From assembly GCF_004210375.1 (NCBI RefSeq), contig NC_134825.1:62001-126000 (forward strand): a stretch of DNA of 64,000 nt, read 5' to 3'. The notes beneath the pieces were generated by a model. That model had not been told where the DNA came from, made no database searches, and saw only the letters and a program-made list of their open reading frames with translations. This document shows, piece after piece, positions 52,131-64,000 of the stretch. Source of the stretch: Tachypleus tridentatus. Lineage: Eukaryota; Arthropoda; Merostomata; Xiphosura; Limulidae. How positions within the stretch are numbered: position 1 is the stretch's first letter; each line of letters starts with the position of its first letter. The position numbers and the translations under genes were made by a program.

Positions 52131-53657
52131 TAAAACCAGAAGGGGGCCTTTCCAAATGAAAATGTACACATACTATAAAGTAAACATAACACAAATAAAA
52201 ATAACACTATTTAAAAAAACCTGTAATGATGATTTGTCTTCTATTTACCATGAAAATGCTTCAACCAACTACTTCAGTTGTGCCACATTTTACCTCAGCA
52301 GTTACAGATAAGTGAAAATGTACAAACACCCGTTGCATTACAGCTACAACAATCATCTTTTGTAACACTGAGTACTGTAAATATATTTTACTAGTGAGTC
52401 TCAAACACTGGTGGTTCAACTGAGCTTCAAAATATTTAACTATGACAATTTTGTTTTTTTTAACCAGTTAATAATTTTGTTAAGATTATTATGTACTAAT
52501 AAATAATGACTGCCACTTGATAGTGATGTAATACAATTATCACTTATGTATACATATTAAAAGCAGTGTCTACAATGAAAGATCATACTGATAAACAACA
52601 CAATTCAAACAATTAAAAAGAAATTATACAAGCTTAGTCCCCAAAAAGCCTTCATTGATTAAAATAAACAAATACATAACAGTGGTAAGAAATTATGTTC
52701 AGTTTTTTCCTTGTAACTGTCTTGAAAACAATTGATTCTCATTAGAAGCTTCTATAATTCTTCAAATTTTACTGTATATTGATAACAATACTAATAATAA
52801 ATACATAAATATAAATACATTCACTGTTGAATAATTATAAATTCTAATCTAACACAAAAGTGCCTTTGTTTTTAAGAATGAAAGTTTTCTCAAACAATGA
52901 ATCTATATTCTTTTCATTACTCGTAACAATCTAAAATTTATCAAATGGATTTAGATTACATGAAATATTATTGTTAAGTTGTTTATGCTAAACAATTATA
53001 TTCTTAACATGTTTAAATTTAAACTGAAAGATTTTTAATGTAACTAACGTAATATAATATTTATATAATAAAACGTTTTGACAAAAATATATAAAACAGA
53101 TACAGTGTAAAATACTGTGTAACGTTTCTAAAAAAGTTCCTACTTGGAATTGCTATATAAAATATGAATGTTGCAGGAACGATGAATTTTTCAACTTTTT
53201 AGTCCAGCCACTTCAATATCCAATATAAATTCACACTTGTCCAGCACTGACATTAAACTTCAAGCTGAGGTAGTACTAATCCAGCGACACGTGCAAGTTA
53301 ATAACTTGTCTTACACTGCACTCGTACATTCTAAAAAGTTCATAATGTGATAGGCCTAAAAATAGTAGCACTACAACTAATAATTTGTGTGATATTTATT
53401 TAAATAAATTATTTTTACACATTTTCTTAATTTCTCAATTATGTGCCCCTTCTCTGAAATACATCGTCATTATTGCAAAAGTATGTCGAAATCATACCAT
53501 AACATAACACGTCAATTCTACTATATCAAAGGTGTCCTTGCGACCACCGAGTCCTCACTCGATCTACACGTGCTTATCTTCTACGGAATAATCTAGGACT
53601 GATAAGTTTGAATTATGAAAGTGAAACTTGTCAGTATACGTATATATTTGTTATTTG

Positions 53658-53674
53658 ATATATATATATATATA
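53658..53674. repeat. (TA)n microsatellite
   Basis: An uninterrupted run of alternating T and A. Confidence 0.85.
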
Positions 53675-54440
53675 CAATTAAATTGATTAAAACATTGCTT
53701 GTGAAAACTTAAAAAAAGACGTGAAAACGTTTAAACAATTAAGTGATTAAACTGCTACTGATACTTTTAAAATAACCTCTAAATAAATGAAAGTTAACTT
53801 TATAGATCTGAATAAAAACTAAACGAGGTGAATAATTACTATACATTTGGTTCCAGACAAATTATTACGGATATAATTAAAATACGTTTAATTAGTGACT
53901 ATTTCAGATTAATAGTGAAAAATTAAACTATAATCTAAATGAAATAACTATATATAGTCACATCCTACACAATGTTATTTATATAAATTAGGAGTTATAT
54001 TGGAATTTATGAGAGACTGAAATATAGCTCACTTTAAAAATATACAGTTTAAGTTATATTGAGTAATGTTCAATATCACGAATGTTTCAACACGTACCGC
54101 TGAGAAAGATATTGGTTTTTGTTTTATCATGTTAAAAATCAAAGTATTTACATTTGCCTTTAACTTGTGGTTTAAATTAATTAAAAAGCGTGTAGTTATC
54201 ATACAAACTGATAGAGAACAAATCGGCACTTGGAGACAGATGGATCTCGGAAATCACCGAGTGCCCATTCGTGACGTACAGAAATAATACTTTTTACGTT
54301 CAAACCTTTATGACAAATGGAGTTTCGCCAAATATTATTTTCTTTTACAATCATTTTAAAACTACGATATGTTACTTTGGAAAAATCCGTATGTAACTTT
54401 AAAATTATTTCTATTATTGTCAGCGATCCTTAAAATGCTC

Positions 54441-54695
54441 GTTTGTTTTTGAAGTTCGCGCAAAGCTACTCGAGGACTATCTGCGCTAGCCGTCCCTAAT
54501 TTAGCAGTGTAAGATAAGAGGAAAGGCAGCTTGTCGTCACCACCCATCGCCAACTATTTTACCAACGAATAGTGGGATTGACCGTCAAAATATAACGCCC
54601 TCACGGCTGAAAAGGCGAGCATGTTTGATGCGACAGGGATGTGAACCCTCAGATTACGAGTCGCACGCCTTAACTCACCTGGCCATGCCGGACCC
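54441..54695 (-). mobile_element. tRNA-derived SINE, nearly complete
   Basis: On the minus strand the element begins with a tRNA-like head: a GGCCAGGTGAGTTAAGGC box-A region (about 54669-54686) and a GGTTCACATCC box B (54636-54646), with CTCGTAA where a threonine-type anticodon loop would be. The tRNA-unrelated body follows and ends in a run of A (TTTGTTTTT on the plus strand, 54441 onward). It matches 58553-58809 along its whole length and the older copy at 60853-61115 more weakly. The open frames across it (54362-54553 and 54625-54816) are not genes. Confidence 0.85.
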
Positions 54696-55080
54696 ATTGA
54701 AATGCAACATGGTGTCTCAAAGTTATTTCCAATCAGGCCTTGAAATTATCTGCTCAATCTTACGATCACACCCTGAAAAAAAGGGCTGTTCCTTTAATTT
54801 CACAAAATCAGTATAACAATATGGAGAAGTCAGTTGACTTTGACGATTATACGTTTCTGAACACAAATTGCCATATTTTAGTGCAGATTTACACGATAGG
54901 CTCTGTCTGCAGCAATATTACAATCTCAAAATTTAAACATCTTCCACTTTACTACCTAATCACCAGAGACAACAGTTTTCTCAATGTTCTCCAAATCAGG
55001 AAAATGTGTGTGAAATCCGGAAAAGCTAAGTGTTAAGGCTATGCCGGTGCTACATGATTTAATACTAGTTTGTGTATTTC

Positions 55081-55185
55081 TTTTGTTGAAAGCTCCGCAA
55101 CGAGCTATTCGTGTTGAGCTCACCACAGGAATCGAAGCGCATTTTTTTTAGCATTGTAAGTCTTCAAACTGAGCCACTAATGACA
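55081..55185 (-). mobile_element. SINE remnant of a second family
   Basis: TTTTGTTGAAAGCTCCGCAA opens the segment, followed by CGAGCTATTCG, CACCACAGGAATCGAAGC, a T-run with AGCATTGTAAGTC, and GAGCCACTAATGAC. ATCGAA preceded by CAGG resembles a box B, and CTGAGCCACT resembles the tRNA-like end, on the minus strand. The family is recalled as abundant in chelicerates rather than shown here. Confidence 0.55.
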
Positions 55186-56200
55186 AGAAACGTATTGAAG
55201 GTTCTTACGTAATTATTATTATTGGATAAAGTAAGAAATCGTGTTTTATCTATCAAAACCATTTCTTGCACCTATCAAAATGAAGTAACTTTAAATCTTT
55301 CAAAGTTGTAAATAATAAAAGTTGAAGGGTTCCTACACACTGTTTTACTTAAAATTGTATAGAAAAAAATCTATGAATAAATTTACCAATCTTTTAAATA
55401 TATCTGTGAATTCATTACTAGATAATCTGTATGTAAATATATACTTTTTTATCACAGATGCTCCTTTTAGAAACAAATCAAATTTCTAGAATAGTTCATT
55501 TGTATGTTACATTCATATTAAACTTCACATTTAATTTGGTAAAATTTCGTTTGAAAACCACTATTTATTTATTTAATTGGTAAATTAAAGTATTTAATGA
55601 TGTACCATTCTTACTGACCAAATCAGTCCCTTCCTCCCAATGGTCAAGTGTTATTTTCCTTTTTTTTCAATTTGAAATAATTTTTGACTTGAACGTTTAA
55701 AAACACTTACACACACTAAGCAAGTACGTTTTATTTGTCAAATATGAGTCTACAAAATACTGTGTGAAAACTTTACAATATCTGGGAATCTGATGAACTC
55801 ATTCCACTTTTAAATAAAACATATGAAGGTTGAATTACGTTCACTATTCCTTACAAAGTGATATATAAAAATTACTAATAAATTCATTACAAGTCAGTAA
55901 AAGGTAGCTGTTTTCAATCATTTCTTATTACTTTCAAGTGATGTAAAATGGTTCAAATCTGAAATTTCACTTGATTATTCTTATCAATACTTAATATTAC
56001 CCAAAAATATGAGGAATGATGACACTTGCAAACCACCTTTACAGTGGTAGTATTTTATTTAAAAAGTGATGTAAAAATAAACTAACACTAATATTCCTGT
56101 AAAGCTACAAACAAGAGCTATATTTCTGCAATAGTCATCCCAATTTTTAATTGACAGACTAGATGAAAGACATGCAGTCAACAATACTCACACTTACAGA

Positions 56201-56250
56201 ATTCACAGTCTGACATGTCAGCCACCAGGGTATGTCCAAGTAATGATTAA
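56201..56250. repeat. Single copy of a dispersed repeat related to 57621-57860
   Basis: CAGCCACCAGGGTATGTCC resembles CCACTGACCACTAGGTTATGTCC within the tandem repeats at 57621-57860. It is short and diverged. Confidence 0.35.
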
Positions 56251-57057
56251 AGGTAGAAATATAAGACTGTTATATAAGTGGACGACTTCTATAGTTTATA
56301 AATATTTTTTTTCCAAAGAATTTCACTAAATAAAATACATTTAAAAAGAAAAATAATCCTACTTAAAAAAAAAGATTCTAAATGTGATTTAATATACAGT
56401 TTCAGGTCACACCTTTGATAAAAAGAAAAGTCTTACAAACTTAATCAAACATAGCATTCAAATACACCTAAATTTCCAGACATAGATTGTTCATAAAGAA
56501 AAAAAACTTTCATAATCATTACCATATTACAAGCAGTTATCAGACTACTGTAACAGGCATACAAAATAAACTTACATTTATAAATACTATCTAACGTAAG
56601 CAGTCTTTAAAACATTCAACCACTGCAAATTTCTTTACAAGTTCTACTACATTAGACATTTCCTTATGACACTTGCATATATTCATATAGGAAGCTTAAA
56701 TAATTTTTTTGAAATTACTGTCAAAAAGAAGAAATATAAAGTAAGAAGACTCATTGTTTTATTATTTTGCCAGGTTCAACTCATATACTTGATCAAAAAA
56801 TCACAGAAACAAACATTTCCTTGGGTCATTTATTGAAAAATTATGACCAAAATATCTAAGACTGCACTTTGACATGATATAATTTATATTTTTGTTAATA
56901 TGAGGTTGTATGAATATCATATACAGATAAATAGGCACAAGGAAATAAAACCAGAAAAATAGTTTTCCTTGAAGGGTCTGTTAACTAATTAGTAACAGAT
57001 CACAAAATTGTCTTGAGAATAAAATTACTGGATTTCTTAAAACTGACTCAAAATACC

Positions 57058-57063
57058 TTTATT
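57058..57063 (-). promoter_or_regulatory. Candidate polyadenylation signal of the R3HCC1-like gene
   Basis: AATAAA on the minus strand, about 89 bases past the stop at 57152, is the first canonical signal downstream of the gene. Confidence 0.45.
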
Positions 57064-57151
57064 TTTTACATTCTCTGTTGTTACATGCTTAAGTATAAAT
57101 TTTTCAAGTTTAAAAACATTAATATGTTGTTCTCTATACATCTAATTCAGT

Positions 57152-57210
57152 CTAATCTACTTTCCCTTCCCAAATGTCCACACGTTGTTTGGCAGCTTTT
57201 CTTTTCTTTT
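57152..57210 (-). CDS. R3HCC1/R3HCC1L-like, last exon
   Basis: On the minus strand, acceptor TTCTTCAACAG is followed by two bases that complete a split codon, then KKRKAAKQRVDIWEGKVD and TAG at 57152-57154 (59 bp). The basic KRKAAKQR run followed by a tryptophan and acidic end is how R3HCC1-type proteins finish, after their C-terminal coiled coil. The phase matches the donor of the exon at 57948-58088 exactly. It is too short for an ORF scan and was found from the splice phase. Confidence 0.82.
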
Positions 57211-57947
57211 CTGTTGAAGAAATAACAAAACCTTTAGAACAAAGCAGTAATAAGTAGTAGTTATTTATCTAAGTAATATTTAAATACATGAAATAAAACA
57301 ATTAGGTACTACTTGCAAGGATTGGATCTTAAAATAGTACTACAGTGCTACTTCCTAAACTAGGTGCCATAAGTAAGTACACAATACTTCTACTCATTCT
57401 ACAGATTTGTACAGGGTTCTCAGTCCAAATGTCAATTATTTTTTTTTTTTTTTGGTGGGGGGACTTTTATGCTGAGAAAATCTAGAAACACTACATTAAG
57501 GTATTCAGATACATATATGAAATAATGATAAATCACATAATCCTAGATGCTCTCATTTCATTAGTTATTTTACTTCTAAATTTTGAAATCCTTACTGACC
57601 TACTTACATGCAACAAAATTGTACTGGCACATTGCAGCTTACCCACTGACCACTAGGTTATGTCCAGTCCAACATAAATGATACATTTTACTGGCACATT
57701 GCAGCTCAACCACTGATCACTATGCTATATCCAATCAAACAAGAAAATAAATACTAGGCTATGCCAAGATCAACAGTATAGTTAAAGAAAAAATTACTGC
57801 CACATTACAGCTCAACCTAGCAAGCTTACCATTAAGATATGCCAAGACCAATAGTTAGATAAGGGAAATTTTAATGAAGGTTGACTACAATATTATTCTA
57901 TTGATTAACAACACAATACTATCTATAAATAATTATTATTTTATTAC
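57211..57947 (-). other. Intron of the R3HCC1-like gene
   Basis: AT-rich intron between the last two exons. It contains a 15-base T run (57439-57453) next to a G-rich tract, and the degenerate tandem repeat listed at 57621-57860. Confidence 0.75.
57621..57860. repeat. Degenerate tandem repeat, three copies of about 70-100 bp
   Basis: Each copy opens with CTGGCACATTGCAGCT or a close variant (about 57624, 57692 and 57799) and later has a TATGTCCA or TATGCCAAGA motif preceded by CCACT or its remnant. Spacing is uneven. A related single copy lies near 56201. It may be derived from SINE tails. Confidence 0.6.
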
Positions 57948-58088
57948 CTTTGGCTTCTTGTAACTTTGCCTTCTCTAGTTTTTGTTGTTCTCTTGAGACC
58001 TGGACCTTCAAACCCAAGGCACCGGACACAAGACGACGAGCCAGAGCAGCTGACGTAGCTGGTCGTGGTTTTGGGGGTTGCAAGAACT
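57948..58088 (-). CDS. R3HCC1/R3HCC1L-like, penultimate exon
   Basis: This 141-bp exon on the minus strand has acceptor TTTATCTTTCAG and donor GTAATAAA. It encodes FLQPPKPRPATSAALARRLV, then SGALGLKVQVSREQQKLEKA, then KLQEAK. The RP-TS-ALARRLV-GALG motif followed by a charged helix is the conserved C-terminal signature of the R3H and coiled-coil protein family. The function of these proteins is poorly known; the R3H domain (not in this window) suggests binding of single-stranded nucleic acid. The exon enters with two bases completing a split codon and leaves with one base over, matching both neighbours. Confidence 0.88.
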
Positions 58089-58552
58089 CTGAAAGATAAA
58101 TCCCCTCCTTTTAATAGTCCACGTGGGTTGTATTATCCATGTCTATAGTCTTTACATATAAACATTTGTATAACATTCTTTGAAACATACATACAAAGAG
58201 AAATCTTCATTTGTTTAGTCCTAGATGCTGTTGTTTTTTACGCAAAACATTTTTGTACTTGCTAGGCGACAAATAGCATATACAATTATATATATATAAA
58301 ACAAAGACACAAGTTATGCTGCTTAAAAGACCCCAGAAGATATTGCCAACTCCAGTAATAAGCTATCAGCTAATGATAATAACAAGAGGTAAAGAGAACT
58401 ACATGCAAACAGGTAATAATGCTGGTATCTCCCAGGAATTTCAAACATGTTAACAGAATGTAAACACAAAAAACAGTCCTTCTTGTAACAATATTCAAGG
58501 TATTCTATCTCAATGGCCAAGGGTGCTAAAATATTGATAACAGCAAGAAAAG

Positions 58553-58809
58553 TTTTGTTTTTGAATTTGAGGCAAAGCTACACAAGGGCTATCTGCACTA
58601 GCCATTCCCAATTTAGCAGTGTAAAACTAGAAGGAAGGCAGCTAGTCATCACCACCCACTGCCAACTCTTCGGCTACTCAAATAGTGGAATGACTGTCAC
58701 ATTATAACCCCAAGGCTAAAAGAGTAAGTACATTTGATGTGACTGGAATTCAAACCCATGACCCTCAGATTACAATTCAAGCCCCTTAACCAGCTGGAAT
58801 GCCGGGCCC
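58553..58809 (-). mobile_element. tRNA-derived SINE, nearly complete
   Basis: This is the same family as 54441-54695, with the tRNA-like head at the right end (GGGCCCGGCATTCCAGCTGG on the minus strand, then box B near 58745-58757) and the A-rich tail at the left (GTTTTGTTTTTG on plus). CpG positions of the other copy are mostly TG or CA here, suggesting an older copy. It sits inside an intron of the R3HCC1-like gene, in the same orientation as the gene. Confidence 0.85.
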
Positions 58810-60137
58810 AAGAAAAGTTTATTTTCAAATGTTAGACAAAATTCATTCATTTGTTCATCATATTACTATTCAAGTTATTCTTGTTTCATAAGACTAAAGG
58901 CAAAAAACTGCTAATGAATATTGTATTCAAACCTGGTCTAACCTACTAAAAAAAACTACTGTGCAGGTCAAAGGGCTAATTGTGTTGTTGATTCTTCAAA
59001 TAAAAGGAGAAATTTTATCAGTTTTGTCATCACTACTGGACAAGTTTTTCTTCAAAGTCATGATTTAAGCATCAAAGCCTACAGCAAAAACAGTTAGGTA
59101 TATTGTGCCAAAATCTATGCACAGCTACTAAACAAATTCCTGCATAGGTTGTAGGGCTGCTTTTTTCTAAGGTCTTCTTTGTTACAAACATAAGCCATTC
59201 AACCATCACAGAAATGTAGAAGTCACTACAACACTGTCAAAATATTCAGAAATGTTCCATTTTATGCTAGTCGGAAATGCTTTGTTTTATGAACGTGTTG
59301 ATTTATAAGTGTCTCCAGCCTTACTATTAATGATTATACTTTTACAATCTGCTACAGAACAAATGGCTATGAATATCTTACTGAAAAATGGATAATAATA
59401 ATAATGAATGCAGTAATGAGTACATCATAGGATAGTTTTAAGGTAATTCATGAGCCTTTGTTCTTTTAGCCTGGAAGAATTTCTGCCATAAAACAAATCT
59501 GTTTTGCTAATGTGCATCACTTGGAAAATAATTTGTGCTGCTCACAGTGAATTAAATGGAAACACCATGACAAGAATTCATAATTTCTTGAGTTAGTCAT
59601 TCTTCACTGTCTCTACGTAGTTTTCTGTGACTATTTAAGTCAGTTTTTTAACACAAGACAACTACTGTAGTATACTTTCCTGTGTTTTATTCTACTGATT
59701 TTTGTAATTCCCCGAAACTGTGAGTGTGTATTTTAGTATTAATTCGTTATTGTTATTAATATTTGTTTCACAAGCCTACAACAAAATGGGTTGGGTATTT
59801 TACACAAAAACCTAAACAGATATATAATATATGAAACTCTGTAAACATCCATGACCTATTTAAATGTTAATTTCTTTTCACTGGAAGTTGATTTATGTCG
59901 CTATACATGCACAACTTATGCAATGTTGCTGTGAGTTTAAACTTGGTGCTTGTTAAACTCATTTTCAAATAAAACCTCAGACATAAAACCATCTGGCACA
60001 GAAAATAATGGATGGTTAATAAAAATAACGCCAATGTAGAAATAAACTGCTGAAGAACGTGTAACGTTCATCTGAAAATATACGTACGTACATAGCTCAA
60101 AATGTATTCTCCATAAATGGACATAAAAACTTATGAT

Positions 60138-60414
60138 AATTAAAAACTGTTAATTTAAAAAGGGGAATAGAGATTGTCAAAAAAAGTACAGAAGCAAGCT
60201 GAATTCAAATACAAAGATTATATTTCCAGACCTAAAGCTAGAGACTCTAAGAAAAATAAGCACACTAATCTGGAAATATGTCCATATTATTTCCAACTGG
60301 TGATACTATTTTTATAATCCATAATTGTAAGTTTGGAAATATAATTTTGATTCAACTTGTTTGTGTAATTCTATTAATTCCTGCCCCCCTGTTTATAAAT
60401 TAACAATTTTTAAT
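60138..60414. mobile_element. Foldback (MITE-like) element with ~85-95-bp inverted arms
   Basis: The reverse complement of 60138-60230 aligns with 60332-60414: both contain TGGAAATATAAT near the inner end, a T/C-rich middle, a C-rich patch (ATTCCCC against CTGCCCCCC), and AAATTAACA followed by a T run at the outer end. The arms are imperfect, with several small gaps. The 100-bp centre has its own small palindrome, GGAAATATGTCC followed by ATATTATTTCC. No transposase is present. Confidence 0.55.
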
Positions 60415-60639
60415 TATATTGTCTTACTGGAAATATATAATTTATTAATTTAACACAATACAATTTCAAGTAATGTTCATTTAAATATGCAGATTTTTTA
60501 AGTAAAGGCTTAGGTTATAAATTTAAAAATCTATTTCATCTCGCACTCTACGTTCCAAAAATAGTTGCTATGAAAAACAAGTCAAAATTTTGCCTCACAT
60601 TTGGTAAGAATTCAGTAAACCTTCGTACTTTCAGTTTAC

Positions 60640-60735
60640 CTGATAATCTATATGCCTTATGTTTTGATTCCCTTGTTGCTTCTGATAAGGGTCGCACTTT
60701 CAGTAACGGGTTGTGGATGGTAAGGACATCTGATG
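60640..60735 (-). CDS. R3HCC1/R3HCC1L-like, middle exon
   Basis: This 96-bp exon on the minus strand has acceptor TTTCCTATAG and donor GTAAACTG. It encodes SDVLTIHNPLLKVRPLSEAT, then RESKHKAYRLS. The HPL(L/M)K-RPLSEAT---SK pattern is typical of the segment between the RRM-like fold and the C-terminal coiled coil in R3HCC1-type proteins. It enters and leaves in phase 1, so SPLV is followed by ASDV, and RLS by EFLQPP. Confidence 0.88.
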
Positions 60736-60852
60736 CTATAGGAAACATGCCACAAAATGTATTAAAGAAAATGCTGTCACCTAACTATTTGAAAAGCAGA
60801 AAAAAAATTAAAGTTATACAATCAACAATAACCTCATATAACAATTGACCTA

Positions 60853-61115
60853 CTGCTTGTTTAATTGTTAATTTTACACAGAGCTTGTCAAGGACTATAT
60901 GCTCTAACTGCCCAAATTTTGAGGTAACAGAATAGAGGAAAGACAGGTAGTCAATACCACCCAATGGCAATCCTCGGGCTTCTCTTTACCATCAAATAAT
61001 GAAATTGACCATCACATTAAAAAGCACCCAAGGCTAAAAGTGTACATATATATGGTGACAAGAGTTCAATTGCATAGCCCACATATTGTCAATCAAGTAC
61101 CCTAACCACCACATC
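60853..61115 (-). mobile_element. Old, diverged copy of the tRNA-derived SINE
   Basis: It follows the order of the copies at 54441 and 58553: AGCTTGTCAAGGACTATATG, then AGGTAGTCAATACCACCCA, then AATTGACCATCACATTA, then AAGGCTAAAAGTGTACATAT, then a worn tRNA-like end (GTCAATCAAGTACCCTAACC). Many substitutions mark it as much older. Confidence 0.65.
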
Positions 61116-61577
61116 TTTTATCTACTATGTAAAAAATAACAACTCTCTCTTCAAAACAACACTAACCATGTAAAAAATAGATATATTAGTTTAAAATAAT
61201 TCAAATATTACTGAAAGGAATTTTTTTTATTTTAAACAAAATTGTAAATTATAAACTGTAAAGAAAATGTTCCAGAGAAATTTTTCTATAAATATTTTTA
61301 AATAAATAAATTAAACATAATTAACTAATTACCATCTTCTGTTTTTTATACTAGACATTAACAGTGTGAATTCATATTGAATCACTATGTTTTCATCTGT
61401 TAATAAACAAAAAGAACTAGTGAAGCCATTCATTATCTCAATATAATACCAGTAAAACACAATAATTCATAATACTAATATGTTATTGATATGTTATTAA
61501 TTAAAGATCATATAACACACAAAGTCATGGACCTATACAGTTTGGTGCATAAAAGGGGTAGAAAGATGTGTTGTAAA

Positions 61578-62394
61578 GAAGGGTGTGTAATGATAGTAAG
61601 ACATTAGTATTAGATTTAGAATTAGTATGGTGTGTAACAACAGTAAGACATTACTATTAAGTTTAGAACTAGAAGGGTGTGTAACAATGGTAAGACATTA
61701 CTATTAGGTTTAGAACTAGAAGGGTGTGTAACAACAGTAAGACATTAGTATTAGATAAAGAACTAGAAGGGTGTGTAACAATATTAAGACATTACTATTA
61801 GATTTGAACCAGAAGGTTGTGTAAAAATAGTAATACATTACTATTAGGTTTAGAACTGTAAGGGTGTGTAACAACAGTAGGACATTACTATTAGGTTTAG
61901 AACTAGAAGGGTGTGTAATGATAGTAAGACATTACTATTAGGTTTAGAACTAGAAGGGTGTGTAACGATAGTAAGACATTACTATTAGGTTTAGAACTAG
62001 AAGGGTGTGTAATGATAGTAAGACATTACTATTAGGTTTAGAACTAGAAGGGTGTGTAATGATAGTAAGACATTACTATTAGGTTTAGAACTAGAAGGGT
62101 GTGTAACGATAGTAAGACATTACTATTAGGTTTAGAACTAGAAGGGTGTGTAATGATAGTAAGTCATTACTATTAGGTTTAATGTTAGAAGAGTGCATAA
62201 CAATAGTAAGACATTAGTATAAGGTGGAGAATTAGAAAAGTGTGTCACAATAGTAATACATTAATATTAGGTTTAGAACTAGAAAGGTGTGAAACAATAA
62301 CAACGTATTATTATTAGGTTTAAAGTTAAAAGGGCGTGTAACAATAGTAAGACATTATCAGGTTTAAAGACATTACTATTAGGTTTAGAACTAG
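61578..62394 (+). repeat. 47-bp minisatellite, about 17 copies
   Basis: The unit contains AGAAGGGTGTGTAATGATAG, then TAAGACATTACTATTAGG, then TTTAGAACT. The central copies (about 61860-62160) are near identical and alternate between AACGATAG and AATGATAG; copies at both ends are diverged and the last is shortened. It lies in an intron of the R3HCC1-like gene. Confidence 0.95.
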
Positions 62395-62599
62395 GTCTTG
62401 GAATAATAGAATTCAAACCACACTATATTCACCATATCCACTGTTCATGACCCCATTTGTTTAATCCAGAGTTCTTCAGACCAGTAAGGTATTGAGTTCC
62501 TCCATCACTTATTTGTCCAATATGGCTTGTTTGAGAAATGTATCCCATATGTGTAAGGAGAGCTCATTCTACTTGCAGGTGTGATTCTACAAGTCTACT

Positions 62600-64000
<1,401 letters not shown>

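Larger units (their letters stand above)
49178..57151. other. Gene-poor AT-rich region upstream of mitoferrin
   Basis: About 8 kb lies between mitoferrin exon 1 and the stop codon of the R3HCC1-like gene, both transcribed leftward. It should contain the mitoferrin promoter and any non-coding first exon. A slightly GC-richer stretch at about 53260-53600 carries two CACGTG E-boxes (near 53286 and 53569) and would be my first place to look for the promoter, but no TATA box or initiator is convincing. Otherwise I see only SINE remnants (listed separately), TA repeats and one doubtful exon. Confidence 0.55.
58089..60639 (-). other. Intron of the R3HCC1-like gene
   Basis: A 2.55-kb intron holding one nearly complete SINE (58553-58809) and a foldback element (60138-60414). 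The rest, including 58810-60137, is AT-rich with no recognisable gene; a weak repeat links sequence near 58945 with sequence near 59127 (both contain AGGGCT after a TGCA-rich stretch). Confidence 0.7.

Noticed and set aside
54625-55036. Open frames at 54625-54816 and 54740-55036
   Set aside because: They overlap the tRNA-like end of a SINE and the AT-rich sequence after it, without coding features.
56190-56235. Plus-strand micro-exon with CTTACAG and GTATGT flanks
   Set aside because: The segment matches a dispersed repeat also seen at 57621-57860, so the splice-like flanks are probably chance.

Overview
Eukaryotic (animal) nuclear DNA: intron-split genes with GT/AG boundaries, AT-rich introns, tRNA-derived SINEs, microsatellites and a large satellite array. 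The SINE sequences resemble families I associate with chelicerates, horseshoe crabs in particular. That placement is inference; the window itself only establishes a metazoan, probably an arthropod.

The left three quarters (1-48295) is a giant inverted repeat around a run of exactly 500 N (31175-31674). Read from its outer end inward, the left arm holds the last two exons of a mitoferrin gene (+ strand), a gene-poor stretch, the last exon of an unidentified coiled-coil protein (- strand), and then a 33-bp satellite array of about 25.9 kb. The right arm is the reverse complement of the same things, with an array of about 11.3 kb. By eye, left 1 to ~16526 pairs collinearly with right 48295 down to 31675, inside the array as well as outside it. 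The deeper left array, ~16527-31174, has no partner in the window.

The arms are near-identical but differ by single-base indels that break the mitoferrin reading frame at different places in each arm. Patches of scrambled satellite in one arm are clean at the corresponding place in the other. Both arms lead from the coiled-coil exon into the array and the gap, so neither shows that gene's 5' exons. The simplest reading is two overlapping contigs of one locus (two haplotypes, or one locus assembled twice) scaffolded head to head. A real inverted duplication is the alternative.

Right of 48295 the sequence is single copy. Mitoferrin continues on the - strand with its two earlier exons (48337-48562 and 49058-49177). 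About 8 kb of AT-rich non-coding DNA with SINE remnants follows. Then come four exons of the 3' half of an R3HCC1/R3HCC1L-type gene on the - strand (57152-62741), whose introns carry SINEs, a foldback element and a 47-bp minisatellite. The two genes run in the same direction, R3HCC1-like first, and mitoferrin converges tail to tail on the coiled-coil gene. Mitoferrin imports iron through the inner mitochondrial membrane for haem and Fe-S synthesis; the other two genes have no functional link visible here. The notable signals are the palindromic structure, the intronic satellite with higher-order organisation, and the mitoferrin/R3HCC1-like linkage, which is also found in vertebrates.
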